DNA of 64,000 nt from Shewanella holmiensis (GCF_025370255.1 NZ_JAMTCD010000018.1:34798-98797); one strand, 5' to 3'. Shown: positions 13,601 through 27,730, counted from the stretch's first letter. Notes: a model not told the origin generated them from the sequence alone. Numbers and translations are program-made.

Positions 13601-14455
13601 TTACTTTATTAAGTGTTTTGCGTGAAAACGTAAATGATCTTCAATAAAACTACTGATAAAGAAGTAACTATGATCGTATCCTTCCTGCATGCGCAATATC
13701 AGCGGGTATTGCTGTACTTTAGCGGCTTCAATTAAGCTTTCTGGTTTTAGTTGTTCAACTAAAAAGTTATCGTCGCTGCCTTGATCCACCAGCATAGGTA
13801 TTTTTACTGTCGCGTTTTTCATTAGCTCACTACTATCGTACTGAGCCCAGCTTGTTTGATCTGATCCTAAATAACCGTTAAAGGCTTTTTGTCCCCAAGG
13901 GCAATTAATGGGGTTACAAATAGGGCTATATGCTGAAATAGATTGATATGCTTGTGGGTTTTTAAGGCCTATTGTTATTGCGCCGTGCCCGCCCATAGAG
14001 TGACCGCTAACACTGCGCTGTTGAGATACTGGAAAGTGTTGTTCAATTAATATTGGCAGCTCTTTCACTATATAATCGTACATTTGATAGTGGGTATTAA
14101 AGGGCGCTTGGGTGGCATTAAGGTAAAACCCAGCACCTAAACCAAAGTCATAAGCTCCGTTTTCATCATCAGGTACATTATCCCCACGTGGACTGGTGTC
14201 GGGTGCGACAATGGCTATTCCTAGCTCAGCCGCCACTCGTTGAATTCCTGATTTTTGCATCACATTTTCGTCGGTGCAGGTGAGGCCTGATAACCAATAT
14301 AGCACAGGTACTTTTTGTGATGCTGCTTGTGGTGGCAGGTAAATAGCAAAACGCATTGGGCAATTTACCGTTTCTGAATAATGGCTATATTGTTTTAACC
14401 AGCCGCCGAACATTTTATTACTACTAGTGTTTTCTAAAGTCATTTGATTGGTCAC
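13601..14455 (-). CDS. S-formylglutathione hydrolase
   Basis: Serine esterase that hydrolyses S-formylglutathione to formate and glutathione, the second step of glutathione-dependent formaldehyde oxidation. 284 residues with the alpha/beta-hydrolase nucleophile motif GHSMGG (Ser153) and candidate Asp229 and His262 completing the triad at the spacing of E. coli FrmB. The N-terminal segment is a few residues longer than FrmB; ATG codons at residues 1 and 5 are both possible. Downstream of the class III ADH gene, with a hairpin between them. The frmB/fghA name is not assigned because naming varies. Confidence 0.95.
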   Translation of the reverse strand: MTNQMTLENTSSNKMFGGWLKQYSHYSETVNCPMRFAIYLPPQAASQKVPVLYWLSGLTCTDENVMQKSGIQRVAAELGIAIVAPDTSPRGDNVPDDENGAYDFGLGAGFYLNATQAPFNTHYQMYDYIVKELPILIEQHFPVSQQRSVSGHSMGGHGAITIGLKNPQAYQSISAYSPICNPINCPWGQKAFNGYLGSDQTSWAQYDSSELMKNATVKIPMLVDQGSDDNFLVEQLKPESLIEAAKVQQYPLILRMQEGYDHSYFFISSFIEDHLRFHAKHLIK

Positions 14456-14466
14456 TTTTTATAAAA

Positions 14467-14493
14467 ATGCCCTTAGCTTAACGTTAAGGGCAT
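14467..14493 (-). terminator. Hairpin with T run between the ADH and hydrolase genes
   Basis: A 9-bp stem (ATGCCCTTA / TAAGGGCAT) with a 9-base loop is followed on the minus strand by five Ts, 28 bp after the ADH stop and just before the hydrolase start. It has the form of an intrinsic terminator, so readthrough or a separate promoter must supply hydrolase mRNA. Confidence 0.6.
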
Positions 14494-14520
14494 GATATTT
14501 ATTGAATACGGCAATAAGAT

Positions 14521-15738
<1,218 letters not shown>

Positions 15739-15793
15739 TTATATCAGTTGATAATAGCCTATAGATGTAATTTACTTTTACGAGATAGTAATA

Positions 15794-16663
15794 ATGTTGC
15801 CATGGGAAGGGGTTTATGAATTTGTCGCGGTAGCTGAAACTGACAGCTTTACTGCAGCAGGTAAACGTTTAGCTATTTCGACCGCACAAGTCAGTCGCCA
15901 AATTAGTCATATTGAAAACAGATTAAGCACAAAATTGTTTTATCGCACCACCCGTAAAGTATCACTAACTGAAGAAGGGCAAATATTTTATCGCCATTGC
16001 AGACAAGTGATAGATGGCCTTGAAGAGGCTGAAAGGGCTATTAGTAGTTTACAAAATAAACCCCAAGGGCAAATTAAGCTAACCGCACCAGTTACCTATG
16101 GTGAGTCATTTGTTATGCCCATAGTGACCGACTATATGCAACAGTACTCAGATGTTGAAGTGATTTGTGAGTTAACTAATCGGCAGTTAGATTTAGTGGA
16201 AGGGGGTTTTGATTTAGCGATTAGATTAGGTCGCTTAACAGATTCGAGCATGATGGCAAAGCGCTTAACCAGTCGTGAGCAGTTTGTTTGCGCTGCCCCA
16301 GAATACATAAATCGTTTCGGTGCGCCTTATTCATTATCAGAGTTAGCTCAACACAATTGTTTGGTTGGCTCGCAGCCGCACTGGCATTTTAATGAACAGG
16401 GTCAAGCTAGAAGTATTAAAGTGCAGGGCAATTTACAGTGCAGTAGTGGCATTAGTTTACTTAATGCCGCCATTAAAGGTTTAGGGATTGTACAACTGCC
16501 AGGTTACTACGTGGCTGATGCTATAAAAGAGGGCAAGCTTTCAGTTATTTTAGAATCGTATAAACCGCAGCAAGAGGGGATTTGGGCTTTGTATCCTCAC
16601 AATCGGCATCTATCGCCCAAAGTGAGGTTACTGGTAGATAAGCTCGCTGCTGAATTGCCTTAA
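15794..16663 (+). CDS. LysR family transcriptional regulator
   Basis: DNA-binding regulator with an N-terminal winged helix-turn-helix (about residues 1-60, including TAAGKRLAISTAQVSRQISHIENRL) and a C-terminal effector-binding domain. 289 residues, the usual size. It is divergent from the formaldehyde dehydrogenase gene, and LysR regulators next to class III ADH genes commonly control them, so it is the likely activator of the detoxification genes; this is an inference from position. Confidence 0.92.
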   Translation: MLPWEGVYEFVAVAETDSFTAAGKRLAISTAQVSRQISHIENRLSTKLFYRTTRKVSLTEEGQIFYRHCRQVIDGLEEAERAISSLQNKPQGQIKLTAPVTYGESFVMPIVTDYMQQYSDVEVICELTNRQLDLVEGGFDLAIRLGRLTDSSMMAKRLTSREQFVCAAPEYINRFGAPYSLSELAQHNCLVGSQPHWHFNEQGQARSIKVQGNLQCSSGISLLNAAIKGLGIVQLPGYYVADAIKEGKLSVILESYKPQQEGIWALYPHNRHLSPKVRLLVDKLAAELP

Positions 16664-16705
16664 CGAACCTTTTAGTGGGTTATTTTAACTGTGATAAGTT
16701 TGCCG

Positions 16706-17317
16706 TTATAAAGATAGTAAGTAACGGCTTACTTGAGCTTTAGAGCGCTTTGATATTTGATTAATCAATTCAAAAGTGATTGCCTTATTGGGCAATTGTT
16801 GTTGCAACAGTGCCAATTGATGATTCCATAAATGCGCTGTCATCGTCGCATCGGCTAATGCTCGGTGAAACACGCCATCATTAGGCAGCTGATGATATTC
16901 AACTAAGGTGCCTAATTTATGATTGGGGGCATCTTGGTTAATACGACGCGACAGTAATAATGAACAGGCAAAATGACCACTATACGAATGATTGATTCGC
17001 TTAAACTCGGCATCTAAAAACTTCTTATCGAAGCTGGTGTTATGGGCGACCAAGTTAAAACCTTGGCAAAAATCAGCAAAGCGTTGCATAACAATTTCGC
17101 AAGATTCAGCCTCTGCCAACATCGCATTACTAATGCCTGTATAGCTTTCAATAAAGCTATTTACTCGACGACCTGGGTTCATTAATGCTTGAAAGCTGTC
17201 AACAATTTCACCATCAACGATTTTTACCGCACCAATTTCTATTGCACGGTCTCCCATATCGGGTGATAAGCCTGTTGTTTCAAAATCGAGAACAATTGCG
17301 GTATTAGCAAGTTGCAT
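16706..17317 (-). CDS. 3'-5' exonuclease, DnaQ-like DEDDh family
   Basis: Predicted single-strand 3'-5' exonuclease. The start is placed at ATG 17317 (MQLANTAIVLDFETTG), giving 203 residues; the longer open frame overlapping mnmE adds residues that do not resemble the family. Visible active-site residues are Asp11 and Glu13 (DFETTG), Asp97 (NTSFDKKF) and His151 with Asp156 (HRALADA), making a complete DEDDh set. It begins 7 bp after the mnmE stop, so may be co-transcribed. No polymerase III epsilon C-terminal region is present, so it is not dnaQ itself. Confidence 0.9.
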   Translation of the reverse strand: MQLANTAIVLDFETTGLSPDMGDRAIEIGAVKIVDGEIVDSFQALMNPGRRVNSFIESYTGISNAMLAEAESCEIVMQRFADFCQGFNLVAHNTSFDKKFLDAEFKRINHSYSGHFACSLLLSRRINQDAPNHKLGTLVEYHQLPNDGVFHRALADATMTAHLWNHQLALLQQQLPNKAITFELINQISKRSKAQVSRYLLSL

Positions 17318-17324
17318 AAAGTCG

Positions 17325-18686
17325 CTATTTCCCGATACAAAATGAGCTAAAAATTTTACCCAGTAGATCATCAGAGGTGAATTTACCGGTAATTTCAGAT
17401 AACGCCATTTGGCACATGCGTAGCTCTTCAGCCAATAACTCACCGGCTAAATATACTTCTAATTGCTCTTTACCCAACATTAAGTGGCTTTCAGCTAGGT
17501 CTAAGGCTTCTAAATGACGGCGACGGGCAATAAAGCCACCTTCAAGGTTACTTTGGTAGCCCATTAGTGACTTTAAATGCTGTTTTAACTCTTCAACACC
17601 TAGGCCTGTTTTGGCTGATATACGGTAAACATCATAACCTTTTTCTTCTGACATGGTTAACGGCTCGCCGGTCAAGTCTGCTTTATTGCGGATAACCGTA
17701 ATACCGAGTTTTGGTGGTAAACGGTCGATAAAATCGGGCCAAATATCATGCGGGTTTACGGCGTCGGTTGTGGTGCCATCCACCATAAATAACACTCTGT
17801 CAGCGGTGGCTATTTCAGCCCAAGCGCGTTCAATGCCTATTTGTTCTACGGTATCTGTCGTGTCGCGCAATCCGGCTGTATCAATAATATGTAACGGCAT
17901 TCCATCTAGGTGGATATGCTCTCGTAATACATCACGGGTTGTCCCGGCTATTTCGGTAACGATGGCAGATTCTTTACCTGCTAAGGCATTTAATAAACTC
18001 GATTTACCTGCGTTAGGGCGGCCTGCGATAACCACTTTCATGCCTTCACGAATAATTGAGCCTTGTTTGGCGCTGGCCTGAACATGGGTTAACTTATCTA
18101 TGATGTTATACAGGGCATTGGCTATTTTACCGTCCGATAAAAAGTCGACTTCTTCATCCGGAAAATCAATTGCGGCTTCAACATACAAACGCAGGTTAGT
18201 TACTTGGTCGACTAATTCATGCACTTCTTTTGAAAACTCACCTTGGAGTGATTGCAATGCACTTTTGGCAGCCTGTTCACTGGTGGCATCAATTAAGTCG
18301 GCAATAGCTTCTGCTTGAGTCAGATCAAGTTTGTCATTTAAAAAGGCCTGCTCACTGAACTCGCCTGGTTTAGCAATACGAATACCGTCTACTTCCATCA
18401 CACGTTTGATCAGCATATCAAGCACTATTTGGCCACCATGGCCTTGTAGTTCGAGTACATCTTCGCCGGTAAACGAATTTGGGCCTTTGAAAAATAGTGC
18501 AATACCCTGGTCGATAACCTGACCGTCGCTACTATTAAAATCACAATATTCGGCATATCGGGTTTTCGGTACATGACCAATAATGGCCATCGCCACATTA
18601 CTGGCTAAATCACCTGATACACGAATGATGCCTACTCCTCCACGACCGGGTGCGGTAGCTTGTGCCACAATAGTATCTGTTGTCAC
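17325..18686 (-). CDS. mnmE: tRNA modification GTPase MnmE
   Basis: GTPase partner of MnmG in 5-carboxymethylaminomethyl modification of tRNA wobble uridine. 453 residues: formyl-folate-binding N-terminal domain, helical domain, an inserted G domain with GRPNAGKS at 222-229 and NKAD as G4, and the C-terminal FCIGK motif with the conserved cysteine at 451. Start GTG 18686. It lies upstream of the yidC terminator, so it has its own promoter. Confidence 0.97.
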   Translation of the reverse strand: MTTDTIVAQATAPGRGGVGIIRVSGDLASNVAMAIIGHVPKTRYAEYCDFNSSDGQVIDQGIALFFKGPNSFTGEDVLELQGHGGQIVLDMLIKRVMEVDGIRIAKPGEFSEQAFLNDKLDLTQAEAIADLIDATSEQAAKSALQSLQGEFSKEVHELVDQVTNLRLYVEAAIDFPDEEVDFLSDGKIANALYNIIDKLTHVQASAKQGSIIREGMKVVIAGRPNAGKSSLLNALAGKESAIVTEIAGTTRDVLREHIHLDGMPLHIIDTAGLRDTTDTVEQIGIERAWAEIATADRVLFMVDGTTTDAVNPHDIWPDFIDRLPPKLGITVIRNKADLTGEPLTMSEEKGYDVYRISAKTGLGVEELKQHLKSLMGYQSNLEGGFIARRRHLEALDLAESHLMLGKEQLEVYLAGELLAEELRMCQMALSEITGKFTSDDLLGKIFSSFCIGK

Positions 18687-18713
18687 GGTTATTTCCTGCT
18701 AAATCATTAATTG

Positions 18714-18740
18714 AAAAGGCGGCCAATTAAGCCGCCTTTT
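18714..18740 (-). terminator. Rho-independent terminator after yidC
   Basis: A 10-bp stem AAAAGGCGGC / GCCGCCTTTT with a 7-base loop lies 38 bp beyond the yidC stop and ends in four Ts on the minus strand. It closes the rpmH-rnpA-yidD-yidC operon ahead of mnmE. Confidence 0.8.
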
Positions 18741-18777
18741 AATGTAACTACACAATGAGTTGTTTATTGAGCTTGGC

Positions 18778-20409
18778 TTATTTTAAGCCTTTTTTCTCAA
18801 GTCCGGCATAAATAATCTTCTGCTGGGTAATAGCAACTAAGTTACCGACTAACCAGTAAAGTACTAGACCTGCAGGGAACCATAGGAAGAACACGGTAAA
18901 GATAACCGGCATCCACTGCATCATTTTCACTTGCATTGGGTCCATGGTTGGTGCCATTGGTTGCATTTTCTGCATTAACCACATAGACACACCCATCAAT
19001 AATGGTAATACGTAGTATGGATCTTGCACTGATAAGTCGTTAATCCATAGCATGAATGGCGCATGACGCAATTCATAGCTTTCTAGTAATACCCAGTATA
19101 ATGCGATGAAGATAGGCATTTGTAACAAGATAGGTAAGCAGCCACCCATAGGGTTCACTTTCTCTTTCTTGTACAGTTCCATCATGGCTTGACCCATTTT
19201 CTGACGGTCATCACCAAAACGCTCTTTCATGTCAGCTAATTTAGGCTGCAAGTTACGCATTTTAGCCATAGAGGTGTACTGCGCTTTAGTTAGCGGGTAC
19301 AGCAGTCCACGTACTGTTAGGGTAATTAGAATAATCGCCACACCCCAGTTACCCACAAAGGATTGATAGAACATCAATAACCAGTGAATAGGGATGGCTA
19401 ACCACCAAAGAAAACCGTAATCAACTACTAAGTTTAGTGACTCAGAGATAGCGGTTAAGGCTTCTTGATCTTTAGGACCTACATAAAATTGAGCAGAAAG
19501 CGTTTGTTCAGCACCCGGAGCTATATCATAAATAGCACCACGGAAACCGATATTAGCTAAACCACCAGCACTTAAACTAGAGAAAATGGTGTTTTGATCA
19601 TTCGCTGGCGGCACCCAAGCTGAAACAAAGTAGTGCTGTAGCATTGCTGCCCAACCACCTAATGTTTTCTTGTCTAGGTTTTTGTCAGCCATATCTTCAA
19701 AGCTGTACTTTTCATAACGAGTATCAGCGGTTGAAAACGCTGCACCACGGTATGTTGGCATCATCATGCTGCTTTCGCTTTCTTTAATACTATGCTTGAT
19801 TTGGCCATACATTTGTACTTGCAGTGATTCTGCTGATGTATTGTTAATGCGATAATCAACATCAACATTGAACTTACCGCGATGAAGGATAAACACCTTG
19901 TTATATGTCACACCATTGTCAGCAACAAATGATAATGGTACTTCAACAGTGTCTTGGCCATCTGCTAGAGTATATTGCTGTGATTGGCTTGAATAATGCG
20001 CACGACCTTTAGCACTGCTATCGATACCGTTGCGACCGATTAAACCACTTTGGGCGATATAATAAATATCATTTGTTTGCTCAAGCAGCACAAATGATTC
20101 TTCTTCATCGATTTTGACTTTATGTCCAACCAATGCAGAGTAAACAATATCACCACCGACAGGATCGATTTTTAATACTAATTGGTCTGTGGTAACAGTA
20201 ATGAGTTCTTTTGATGCGGTTACAGCTTCAGGAAGAGAAGCATCAGCATCAGCATCAGGTACATCAGATAGTTGCGCATTCGTTGAAGCGGCAACTGATG
20301 AGGTTTGAGTAGCAACCGGTTGTGGTGCTTTATCTGTTTGCCATTGTTGCCACATTAAAAAGCTGACAAACAGCAGACCGATTAGCAATATATTGCGTTG
20401 AGATTCCAT
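18778..20409 (-). CDS. yidC: Membrane protein insertase YidC
   Basis: Inserts proteins into the inner membrane alone or with SecYEG. 543 residues: an N-terminal membrane anchor ([17 protein letters not shown]), a large periplasmic domain, and a C-terminal five-helix core with the conserved cytoplasmic loop ([18 protein letters not shown]). Its client subunit c is encoded in the atp operon of this window. It starts 3 bp after the yidD stop. Confidence 0.98.
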   Translation of the reverse strand: MESQRNILLIGLLFVSFLMWQQWQTDKAPQPVATQTSSVAASTNAQLSDVPDADADASLPEAVTASKELITVTTDQLVLKIDPVGGDIVYSALVGHKVKIDEEESFVLLEQTNDIYYIAQSGLIGRNGIDSSAKGRAHYSSQSQQYTLADGQDTVEVPLSFVADNGVTYNKVFILHRGKFNVDVDYRINNTSAESLQVQMYGQIKHSIKESESSMMMPTYRGAAFSTADTRYEKYSFEDMADKNLDKKTLGGWAAMLQHYFVSAWVPPANDQNTIFSSLSAGGLANIGFRGAIYDIAPGAEQTLSAQFYVGPKDQEALTAISESLNLVVDYGFLWWLAIPIHWLLMFYQSFVGNWGVAIILITLTVRGLLYPLTKAQYTSMAKMRNLQPKLADMKERFGDDRQKMGQAMMELYKKEKVNPMGGCLPILLQMPIFIALYWVLLESYELRHAPFMLWINDLSVQDPYYVLPLLMGVSMWLMQKMQPMAPTMDPMQVKMMQWMPVIFTVFFLWFPAGLVLYWLVGNLVAITQQKIIYAGLEKKGLK

Positions 20410-20412
20410 AGC

Positions 20413-20667
20413 CTATTTATTACACCTGTCATTTTTGGGTGGGACGGGATCACTTCCGCCGGGATGTAAAGGGTGACATTTTAATATGCGTTTGATTGCA
20501 AACCAACTACCTTTTGCCGTTCCATGTATTTTTATTGCATCAATAGCATAATGTGAACATGTTGGATTGAATCGACAACGCGGTCCAATCATAGGGCTAA
20601 TAATGAGTTGATAGCCACGAATTAACGTGGTTGCTAGCCATTGTAGCGGCGACTGAGTTTGCGCCAT
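20413..20667 (-). CDS. yidD: Membrane protein insertion efficiency factor YidD
   Basis: Small amphipathic protein that assists YidC-dependent insertion. 84 residues with the family signature [15 protein letters not shown] and the later [13 protein letters not shown]. It overlaps the 3' end of rnpA by 34 bp in another frame, the arrangement common in bacteria. Confidence 0.96.
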   Translation of the reverse strand: MAQTQSPLQWLATTLIRGYQLIISPMIGPRCRFNPTCSHYAIDAIKIHGTAKGSWFAIKRILKCHPLHPGGSDPVPPKNDRCNK

Positions 20668-20990
20668 AGCTTTTCTATTAATTTGTGTAGTTCTGCATTT
20701 TCCATTTCCATCACGCCATTTCTGACTAATACCACGATATCTATGTTGGGAATGTCGTGTTGATGTAAACGAAAACTGTCCCTTATCACACGTTTGATTC
20801 GGTTGCGTTGATTAGCACGTTTAACAAAACGTTTTGCAACAGTTAAACCAATACGAGGATGTTGCTCTGAATTCGGAACGGCGAGCAGGGTTATTTCAGC
20901 AGAGGATGCTTTGATTGGATTGGAGAATACAGATTTAAATTGCGCGGGAGTTAAGAGTCTTAACTCCCGCGTAAAGGTATAGCTAGTCAC
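20634..20990 (-). CDS. rnpA: Ribonuclease P protein component
   Basis: Protein cofactor of RNase P, which matures tRNA 5' ends. 118 residues, basic, with the signature [13 protein letters not shown] at about 62-74 and an N-terminal [13 protein letters not shown]. It follows rpmH by 15 bp and overlaps yidD. Confidence 0.97.
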   Translation of the reverse strand: MTSYTFTRELRLLTPAQFKSVFSNPIKASSAEITLLAVPNSEQHPRIGLTVAKRFVKRANQRNRIKRVIRDSFRLHQHDIPNIDIVVLVRNGVMEMENAELHKLIEKLWRKLSRRYNG

Positions 20991-21005
20991 CTAGTTATCT
21001 ACTTA

Positions 21006-21143
21006 TTAAGCAGATAAACGAGCGCGACCTTTCGCACGACGACGTGCAAGCACCTTACGGCCGCCTGCAGTGGCCATACGAGCGCGGAAGCCGTGAGAAC
21101 GCTTGCGCTTCAGGTTGCTAGGTTGAAAAGTACGTTTACTCAT
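21006..21143 (-). CDS. rpmH: 50S ribosomal protein L34
   Basis: Small, very basic ribosomal protein. The reverse strand encodes 45 residues beginning [19 protein letters not shown] and ending [12 protein letters not shown], which is L34. It is the first gene of the rpmH-rnpA-yidD-yidC operon and diverges from dnaA. Confidence 0.98.
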   Translation of the reverse strand: MSKRTFQPSNLKRKRSHGFRARMATAGGRKVLARRRAKGRARLSA

Positions 21144-21215
21144 GATGGCAATCCGTCTTTGTTAGTGAATTTGCCTTAGCTCCAACATTAGAGGTAAGGG
21201 TAAAAAAGAGGCCGA

Positions 21216-21244
21216 ATTGTAATCACTTTAACCCTCAGCGTCAA
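21216..21244 (-). promoter_or_regulatory. rpmH promoter
   Basis: On the minus strand TTGACG (21239-21244) and TACAAT (21216-21221) are 17 bp apart, a near-consensus sigma70 promoter starting about 65 bp upstream of rpmH. Confidence 0.75.
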
Positions 21245-21316
21245 CAGCCAAAATGGTTATATGATAAATTTCTGCCAATATTTCTTTGCTGAATTTAGCT
21301 AAAAAGCACCATAGAG

Positions 21317-21539
21317 TGTGGATAACTCTGTGTACCAACACAATATCTAGTGGTTTTAAAACAATGAAAACAGATCAAAGGTCGCGCATTATAGATCAAT
21401 CCGGATCGGTTAATAAAGCGGGATTTGCATCATTTTTACAGAAATTAGATCGAGTTTGATCTTTAATGATCGAAGATATCCACATACAATGATCGCGTTG
21501 GGGATAAATATTAGATTAACGATAGCGATCCTTGTGATC
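21317..21539. promoter_or_regulatory. DnaA-box and GATC cluster upstream of dnaA
   Basis: An exact DnaA box lies at 21317-21325 (TGTGGATAA, minus) with one-mismatch boxes ATATCCACA at 21476-21484 and TGGGGATAA at 21499-21507. GATC occurs nine times between 21373 and 21539. This fits DnaA autoregulation plus SeqA/Dam control of dnaA transcription; some bacteria such as Pseudomonas also use this gap as an origin. Confidence 0.7.
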
Positions 21540-21589
21540 TCGCTATAGAATACATCTCCTTTTGTTAAGCTATTTTGGGGAAGATATAA

Positions 21590-22978
21590 GTGGCGGTTTC
21601 ACTTTGGCAACAATGTATCGGTAGACTGCAAGACGAATTATCGGCTCAGCAGTTCAGTATGTGGATCCGTCCGTTACAAGCTGAAATGGATGGTGATACG
21701 TTAGTCCTTTACGCTCCAAACCGATTTGTATTGGATTGGGTACGTGATAAATACATCAATATCATTAATCAATTCTTTACTGAGCAAATGGGCAGTAATG
21801 CACCTAAGTTGCGTTTTGATATTGGTAGTCGTCCTTCTGCCCGTCAAACACCTGTTGTGTCTGCACCTGTTTATGCTAAACCCAGTGGTCAACAGACTAA
21901 GGCTCGTGTGGGGACTAGCTTTAATACCCAGGCTGAACCGATAGCAAATGCTAATCATCGTAGTAATATCAACCCAACGTATCAGTTTGATAACTTTGTA
22001 GAAGGTAAATCAAACCAGTTAGGTAAAGCTGCGGCGTTGCAAGTTTCTGAAAACCCTGGTGGCGCTTATAATCCGTTGTTTTTATACGGTGGGACCGGTT
22101 TAGGTAAAACCCACCTTTTACATGCAGTGGGTAATGGCATTATTAAAAATAATCCCAATGCAAAAGTGGTTTATATGCATTCTGAGCGTTTTGTTCAGGA
22201 TATGGTTAAAGCGCTGCAAAACAATGCTATCGAAGAATTTAAACGCTATTACCGTAGTGTTGACGCATTGTTTATCGATGATATTCAGTTTTTTGCCAAT
22301 AAAGATCGCTCTCAAGAAGAATTTTTCCATACCTTTAATGCATTATTAGAAGGTAATCATCAGATCATCTTAACCTCAGACCGTTATCCAAAAGAGATCG
22401 ACGGCGTGGAAGATCGCTTAAAATCACGTTTCGGTTGGGGATTAACAGTGGCGATTGAGCCACCAGAATTAGAAACCCGTGTGGCTATTTTGATGCGTAA
22501 AGCGCAAGAAAGCGGCATTAACCTTCCTGATGAAGTGGCATTCTTTATTGCTAAGCGTTTGCGCTCGAACGTGCGTGAATTAGAAGGCGCGTTAAACCGC
22601 GTTATTGCCAATGCTAACTTTACTGGTAGACCAATTACCATTGATTTTGTTCGAGAAGCCTTACGTGATCTCTTGGCACTTCAAGAAAAATTAGTCACTA
22701 TAGACAATATTCAGAAAACCGTTGCTGAATATTACAAAATAAAAATGGCAGATATGCTGTCTAAACGTCGCTCGCGCAGTGTGGCAAGACCTAGACAAGT
22801 GGCGATGGCGTTATCTAAAGAACTAACCAACCAAAGCTTACCTGAAATTGGTGATGCATTTGGTGGTCGTGACCATACAACTGTGCTTCATGCCTGTCGT
22901 AAGATTGCGCAGTTGCGTGAAGAAAGTCATGATATTAAAGAAGATTATGCTAACTTAATTAGAACGCTCTCTTCTTAA
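21590..22978 (+). CDS. dnaA: Chromosomal replication initiator DnaA
   Basis: AAA+ ATPase that binds DnaA boxes and opens oriC. 462 residues: N-terminal DnaB/DiaA-interacting domain, a variable linker (about 85-130), the AAA+ core with Walker A GGTGLGKT at 167-174 and Walker B FIDDIQF, and a C-terminal helix-turn-helix with the signature [15 protein letters not shown]. The start is GTG 21590, with GGGGAAG as ribosome-binding site. The origin it serves is about 10 kb to the left. Confidence 0.98.
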   Translation: MAVSLWQQCIGRLQDELSAQQFSMWIRPLQAEMDGDTLVLYAPNRFVLDWVRDKYINIINQFFTEQMGSNAPKLRFDIGSRPSARQTPVVSAPVYAKPSGQQTKARVGTSFNTQAEPIANANHRSNINPTYQFDNFVEGKSNQLGKAAALQVSENPGGAYNPLFLYGGTGLGKTHLLHAVGNGIIKNNPNAKVVYMHSERFVQDMVKALQNNAIEEFKRYYRSVDALFIDDIQFFANKDRSQEEFFHTFNALLEGNHQIILTSDRYPKEIDGVEDRLKSRFGWGLTVAIEPPELETRVAILMRKAQESGINLPDEVAFFIAKRLRSNVRELEGALNRVIANANFTGRPITIDFVREALRDLLALQEKLVTIDNIQKTVAEYYKIKMADMLSKRRSRSVARPRQVAMALSKELTNQSLPEIGDAFGGRDHTTVLHACRKIAQLREESHDIKEDYANLIRTLSS

Positions 22979-22997
22979 TTCAGGGAATACTGACACA

Positions 22998-24098
22998 ATG
23001 AAATTTTCAATTGATAGGGATGCACTGCTAAAGCCATTGCAATTGGTTTGTGGTGCCGTGGAACGTAGGCACAACTTACCCATTCTTGCCAATTTACTTG
23101 TAGAAGTTAGTGAAGACTCACTTAAGCTAACAGGTACAGATTTAGAAGTGGAACTTGTTGGTCAAGCTGCTATTCATGGTGACGTTATCACCGGGCGGAC
23201 TACCGTTCCTGCTAAAAAACTATTAGATATCGTAAAGTCATTGCCGGATTCTTCTGAACTGCATATCGAACAACAGGATAATAAATGGTTACTGCTTTCT
23301 GGTCGTAGCCGTTTTTCATTGGCAACTTTGCCTGCTGAAGATTATCCGAATGTTGAAGCGTTTCAAGCTGATATTGAATTTAGCTTAAAGCAGGGCGTAT
23401 TGAAATCGATCATCGATTCCACTCAATTTTCGATGGCCAACCAAGATGTGCGTTACTACCTGAATGGCTTGCTATTTGAAACTGAGGGTAATGTTTTACG
23501 CTCGATTGCTACAGATGGTCACCGTCTAGCATTAAGTCATCGTAAGGTTGAACAAACATTGCCTGAAAAACAGGTAATTGTACCGCGTAAAGGTGTGGTT
23601 GAAATGTCGCGCCTATTAGACAGTGAAGATCAAGATATCACTATCAGCATAGGTGATAATGCCATTCGTGCTGTGACAGCCAATGCCGTGTTCACCAGTA
23701 AGTTAGTTGATGGACGTTTTCCTGATTATCGCCGTGTATTACCAAAAGGTGGCAATAAAATTGTTATTGCTAGCCGTAACCAATTGAAACAGGCTTTAAC
23801 TCGAGCCTCGATCCTTTCGAACGAAAAATTCCGTGGAGTGCGAATTCAGCTTGAACCGGGTTTATTAAAAATTACCGCAAATAACCCAGAACAAGAAGAA
23901 GCTGAAGAAATTATTGATGTTGATTACGACTCAGATAATTTAGAAATTGGTTTCAACGTGAGTTATTTGTTGGATGTCTTAAATAACCTCGCCAGTGATG
24001 AAGTACGTATTACTTTAATAGACGGTAATTCAAGTGCGTTAATTGAAAATCATTTAGAAGAAGACTCTATGTATGTTGTGATGCCTATGCGTCTTTAA
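22998..24098 (+). CDS. dnaN: DNA polymerase III beta sliding clamp
   Basis: Ring-shaped dimer that tethers DNA polymerase to template. 366 residues in three similar domains, starting MKFSIDRDALLKPLQLV and ending YVVMPMRL, the conserved C-terminus at the clamp-loader binding site. Begins 19 bp after dnaA, probably co-transcribed. Confidence 0.98.
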   Translation: MKFSIDRDALLKPLQLVCGAVERRHNLPILANLLVEVSEDSLKLTGTDLEVELVGQAAIHGDVITGRTTVPAKKLLDIVKSLPDSSELHIEQQDNKWLLLSGRSRFSLATLPAEDYPNVEAFQADIEFSLKQGVLKSIIDSTQFSMANQDVRYYLNGLLFETEGNVLRSIATDGHRLALSHRKVEQTLPEKQVIVPRKGVVEMSRLLDSEDQDITISIGDNAIRAVTANAVFTSKLVDGRFPDYRRVLPKGGNKIVIASRNQLKQALTRASILSNEKFRGVRIQLEPGLLKITANNPEQEEAEEIIDVDYDSDNLEIGFNVSYLLDVLNNLASDEVRITLIDGNSSALIENHLEEDSMYVVMPMRL

Positions 24099-24130
24099 GC
24101 GCATTGTGGTAGTCTAACTCATATCATTAA

Positions 24131-24162
24131 CAAGGTGCTTAAGGCACCTTGTTTTGTCTTTT
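24131..24162 (+). terminator. Rho-independent terminator between dnaN and recF
   Basis: Stem CAAGGTGC / GCACCTTG with loop TTAAG (24131-24151), followed by a T-rich tail. It suggests that recF is partly uncoupled from dnaA-dnaN. Confidence 0.7.
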
Positions 24163-24193
24163 ATTCTAGCCATTTATTTATCTACAGGTCTGC

Positions 24194-25276
24194 ATGAGTC
24201 TTAGCCGTTTAACCATTAGTTCATTTCGTAATATTTTGTCTGCTAACCTTAGTACTGGCAGTGGATTGAACTTGATTTATGGTCAAAATGGCAGTGGCAA
24301 AACCAGTATTTTAGAAGCGATTTTCTTTTTGGGAATGGGGCGTTCATTTCGCAGTCATTTGTCGCAACGCGTAATTAATACCGATGCTGATAATTTAATG
24401 TTATTTGCTCAACTTGAAGATGATGAATCACAAACCAAAATTGGTTTACGACGCCATCGCAGTGGTGAGATTGAAGTTAAAATAAATGGTGACAAAGTCA
24501 AAAAACTTTCGGTATTAGCTGAAACCTTACCTATACAGGTCATCACCCCCGAAAGCTTTTCATTATTGTTTGAAGGTCCTAAAGCCAGGCGACAATTTAT
24601 TGATTGGGGCGCATTTCATTCTGACCCACAATTTTATCAAGCTTGGGTCAATACTCGGCGCATTTTAAAGCAAAGAAATCAACTCCTTAGAAATCAAGCA
24701 AGCTATTCGCAAATACAGTTTTGGGATAAGGAATTGGTGCGGTATGCTGAACAGGTCACTGATATACGAAATCACTATGTAGACTCGTTAAATGCGCTAC
24801 TAAAGAGTATAATAAGTGAGTTTTTACCTCAGGTTAATATCAATGTTTCTTTTACCCGAGGATGGGATAGTAAAACGGACTTTTCGCAGTTACTTGAAAA
24901 CCAATATCCTAGAGATTTAGCCACCGGACATACCTTAAGCGGCCCGCATAAAGCGGATTTACGGTTAAGGGTAGGTACTTTACCTGCGCAGGACGCGTTA
25001 TCCCGGGGGCAATTAAAATTATTAGTCTGTGCACTGCGTATTGCACAGGGAAAGTTGCTCAAACAACAGCTAAATAAAAACAGTATTTATTTGGTAGACG
25101 ATTTACCGTCAGAGTTGGATGCACAGCATAGGCAACTATTGTTGAAACAATTAACAGAAACCGGCGCACAAATTTTTGTCACCGCTATCGAGCCTTCAGC
25201 AATAGTCGATTCGTTAACAAGCCCTCCCGACAGGATGTTTCATGTGGAACATGGGCAAGTAACGGTTATTGAATAA
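24194..25276 (+). CDS. recF: DNA replication and repair protein RecF
   Basis: SMC-like ATPase that helps load RecA at gaps with RecO and RecR. 360 residues with Walker [10 protein letters not shown] at 30-38, an ABC signature-like SRGQLKLL and the Walker [12 protein letters not shown]. Near the C-terminus MFHVEHG is encoded by a parS-like palindrome (25236-25251), so coding and partition functions overlap. Confidence 0.97.
   Translation: MSLSRLTISSFRNILSANLSTGSGLNLIYGQNGSGKTSILEAIFFLGMGRSFRSHLSQRVINTDADNLMLFAQLEDDESQTKIGLRRHRSGEIEVKINGDKVKKLSVLAETLPIQVITPESFSLLFEGPKARRQFIDWGAFHSDPQFYQAWVNTRRILKQRNQLLRNQASYSQIQFWDKELVRYAEQVTDIRNHYVDSLNALLKSIISEFLPQVNINVSFTRGWDSKTDFSQLLENQYPRDLATGHTLSGPHKADLRLRVGTLPAQDALSRGQLKLLVCALRIAQGKLLKQQLNKNSIYLVDDLPSELDAQHRQLLLKQLTETGAQIFVTAIEPSAIVDSLTSPPDRMFHVEHGQVTVIE
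25236..25251. promoter_or_regulatory. parS-like ParB site inside recF
   Basis: TGTTTCATGTGGAACA differs from the palindrome TGTTCCACGTGGAACA by two bases in the left arm. About 14 kb from oriC. It sits in codons for MFHVEH of RecF. Confidence 0.7.
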
Positions 25277-27709
<2,433 letters not shown>

Positions 27710-27730
27710 TATTGACGTTAATATCATAAA

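Larger units (their letters stand above)
21144..21589. other. rpmH-dnaA intergenic control region
   Basis: This 446-bp gap holds the rpmH promoter on the left and a cluster of DnaA boxes and GATC sites before dnaA on the right (each listed separately). No extra coding frame of note was seen. A clear -35/-10 pair for dnaA could not be settled; a TATAGAAT string near 21545-21552 is one possible -10. Confidence 0.6.

Noticed and set aside
14181..14195. CACGTG core in the S-formylglutathione hydrolase gene as another parS
   Set aside because: The arms do not follow TGTT-C / G-AACA. The same holds for CACGTG cores near 2622, 7057, 9424, 26429, 31075 and 61719.
16706..17443. Exonuclease with a 42-residue N-terminal extension
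   Set aside because: The extension overlaps mnmE coding sequence and looks unlike the family; ATG 17317 just before the DFETTG strand fits better.
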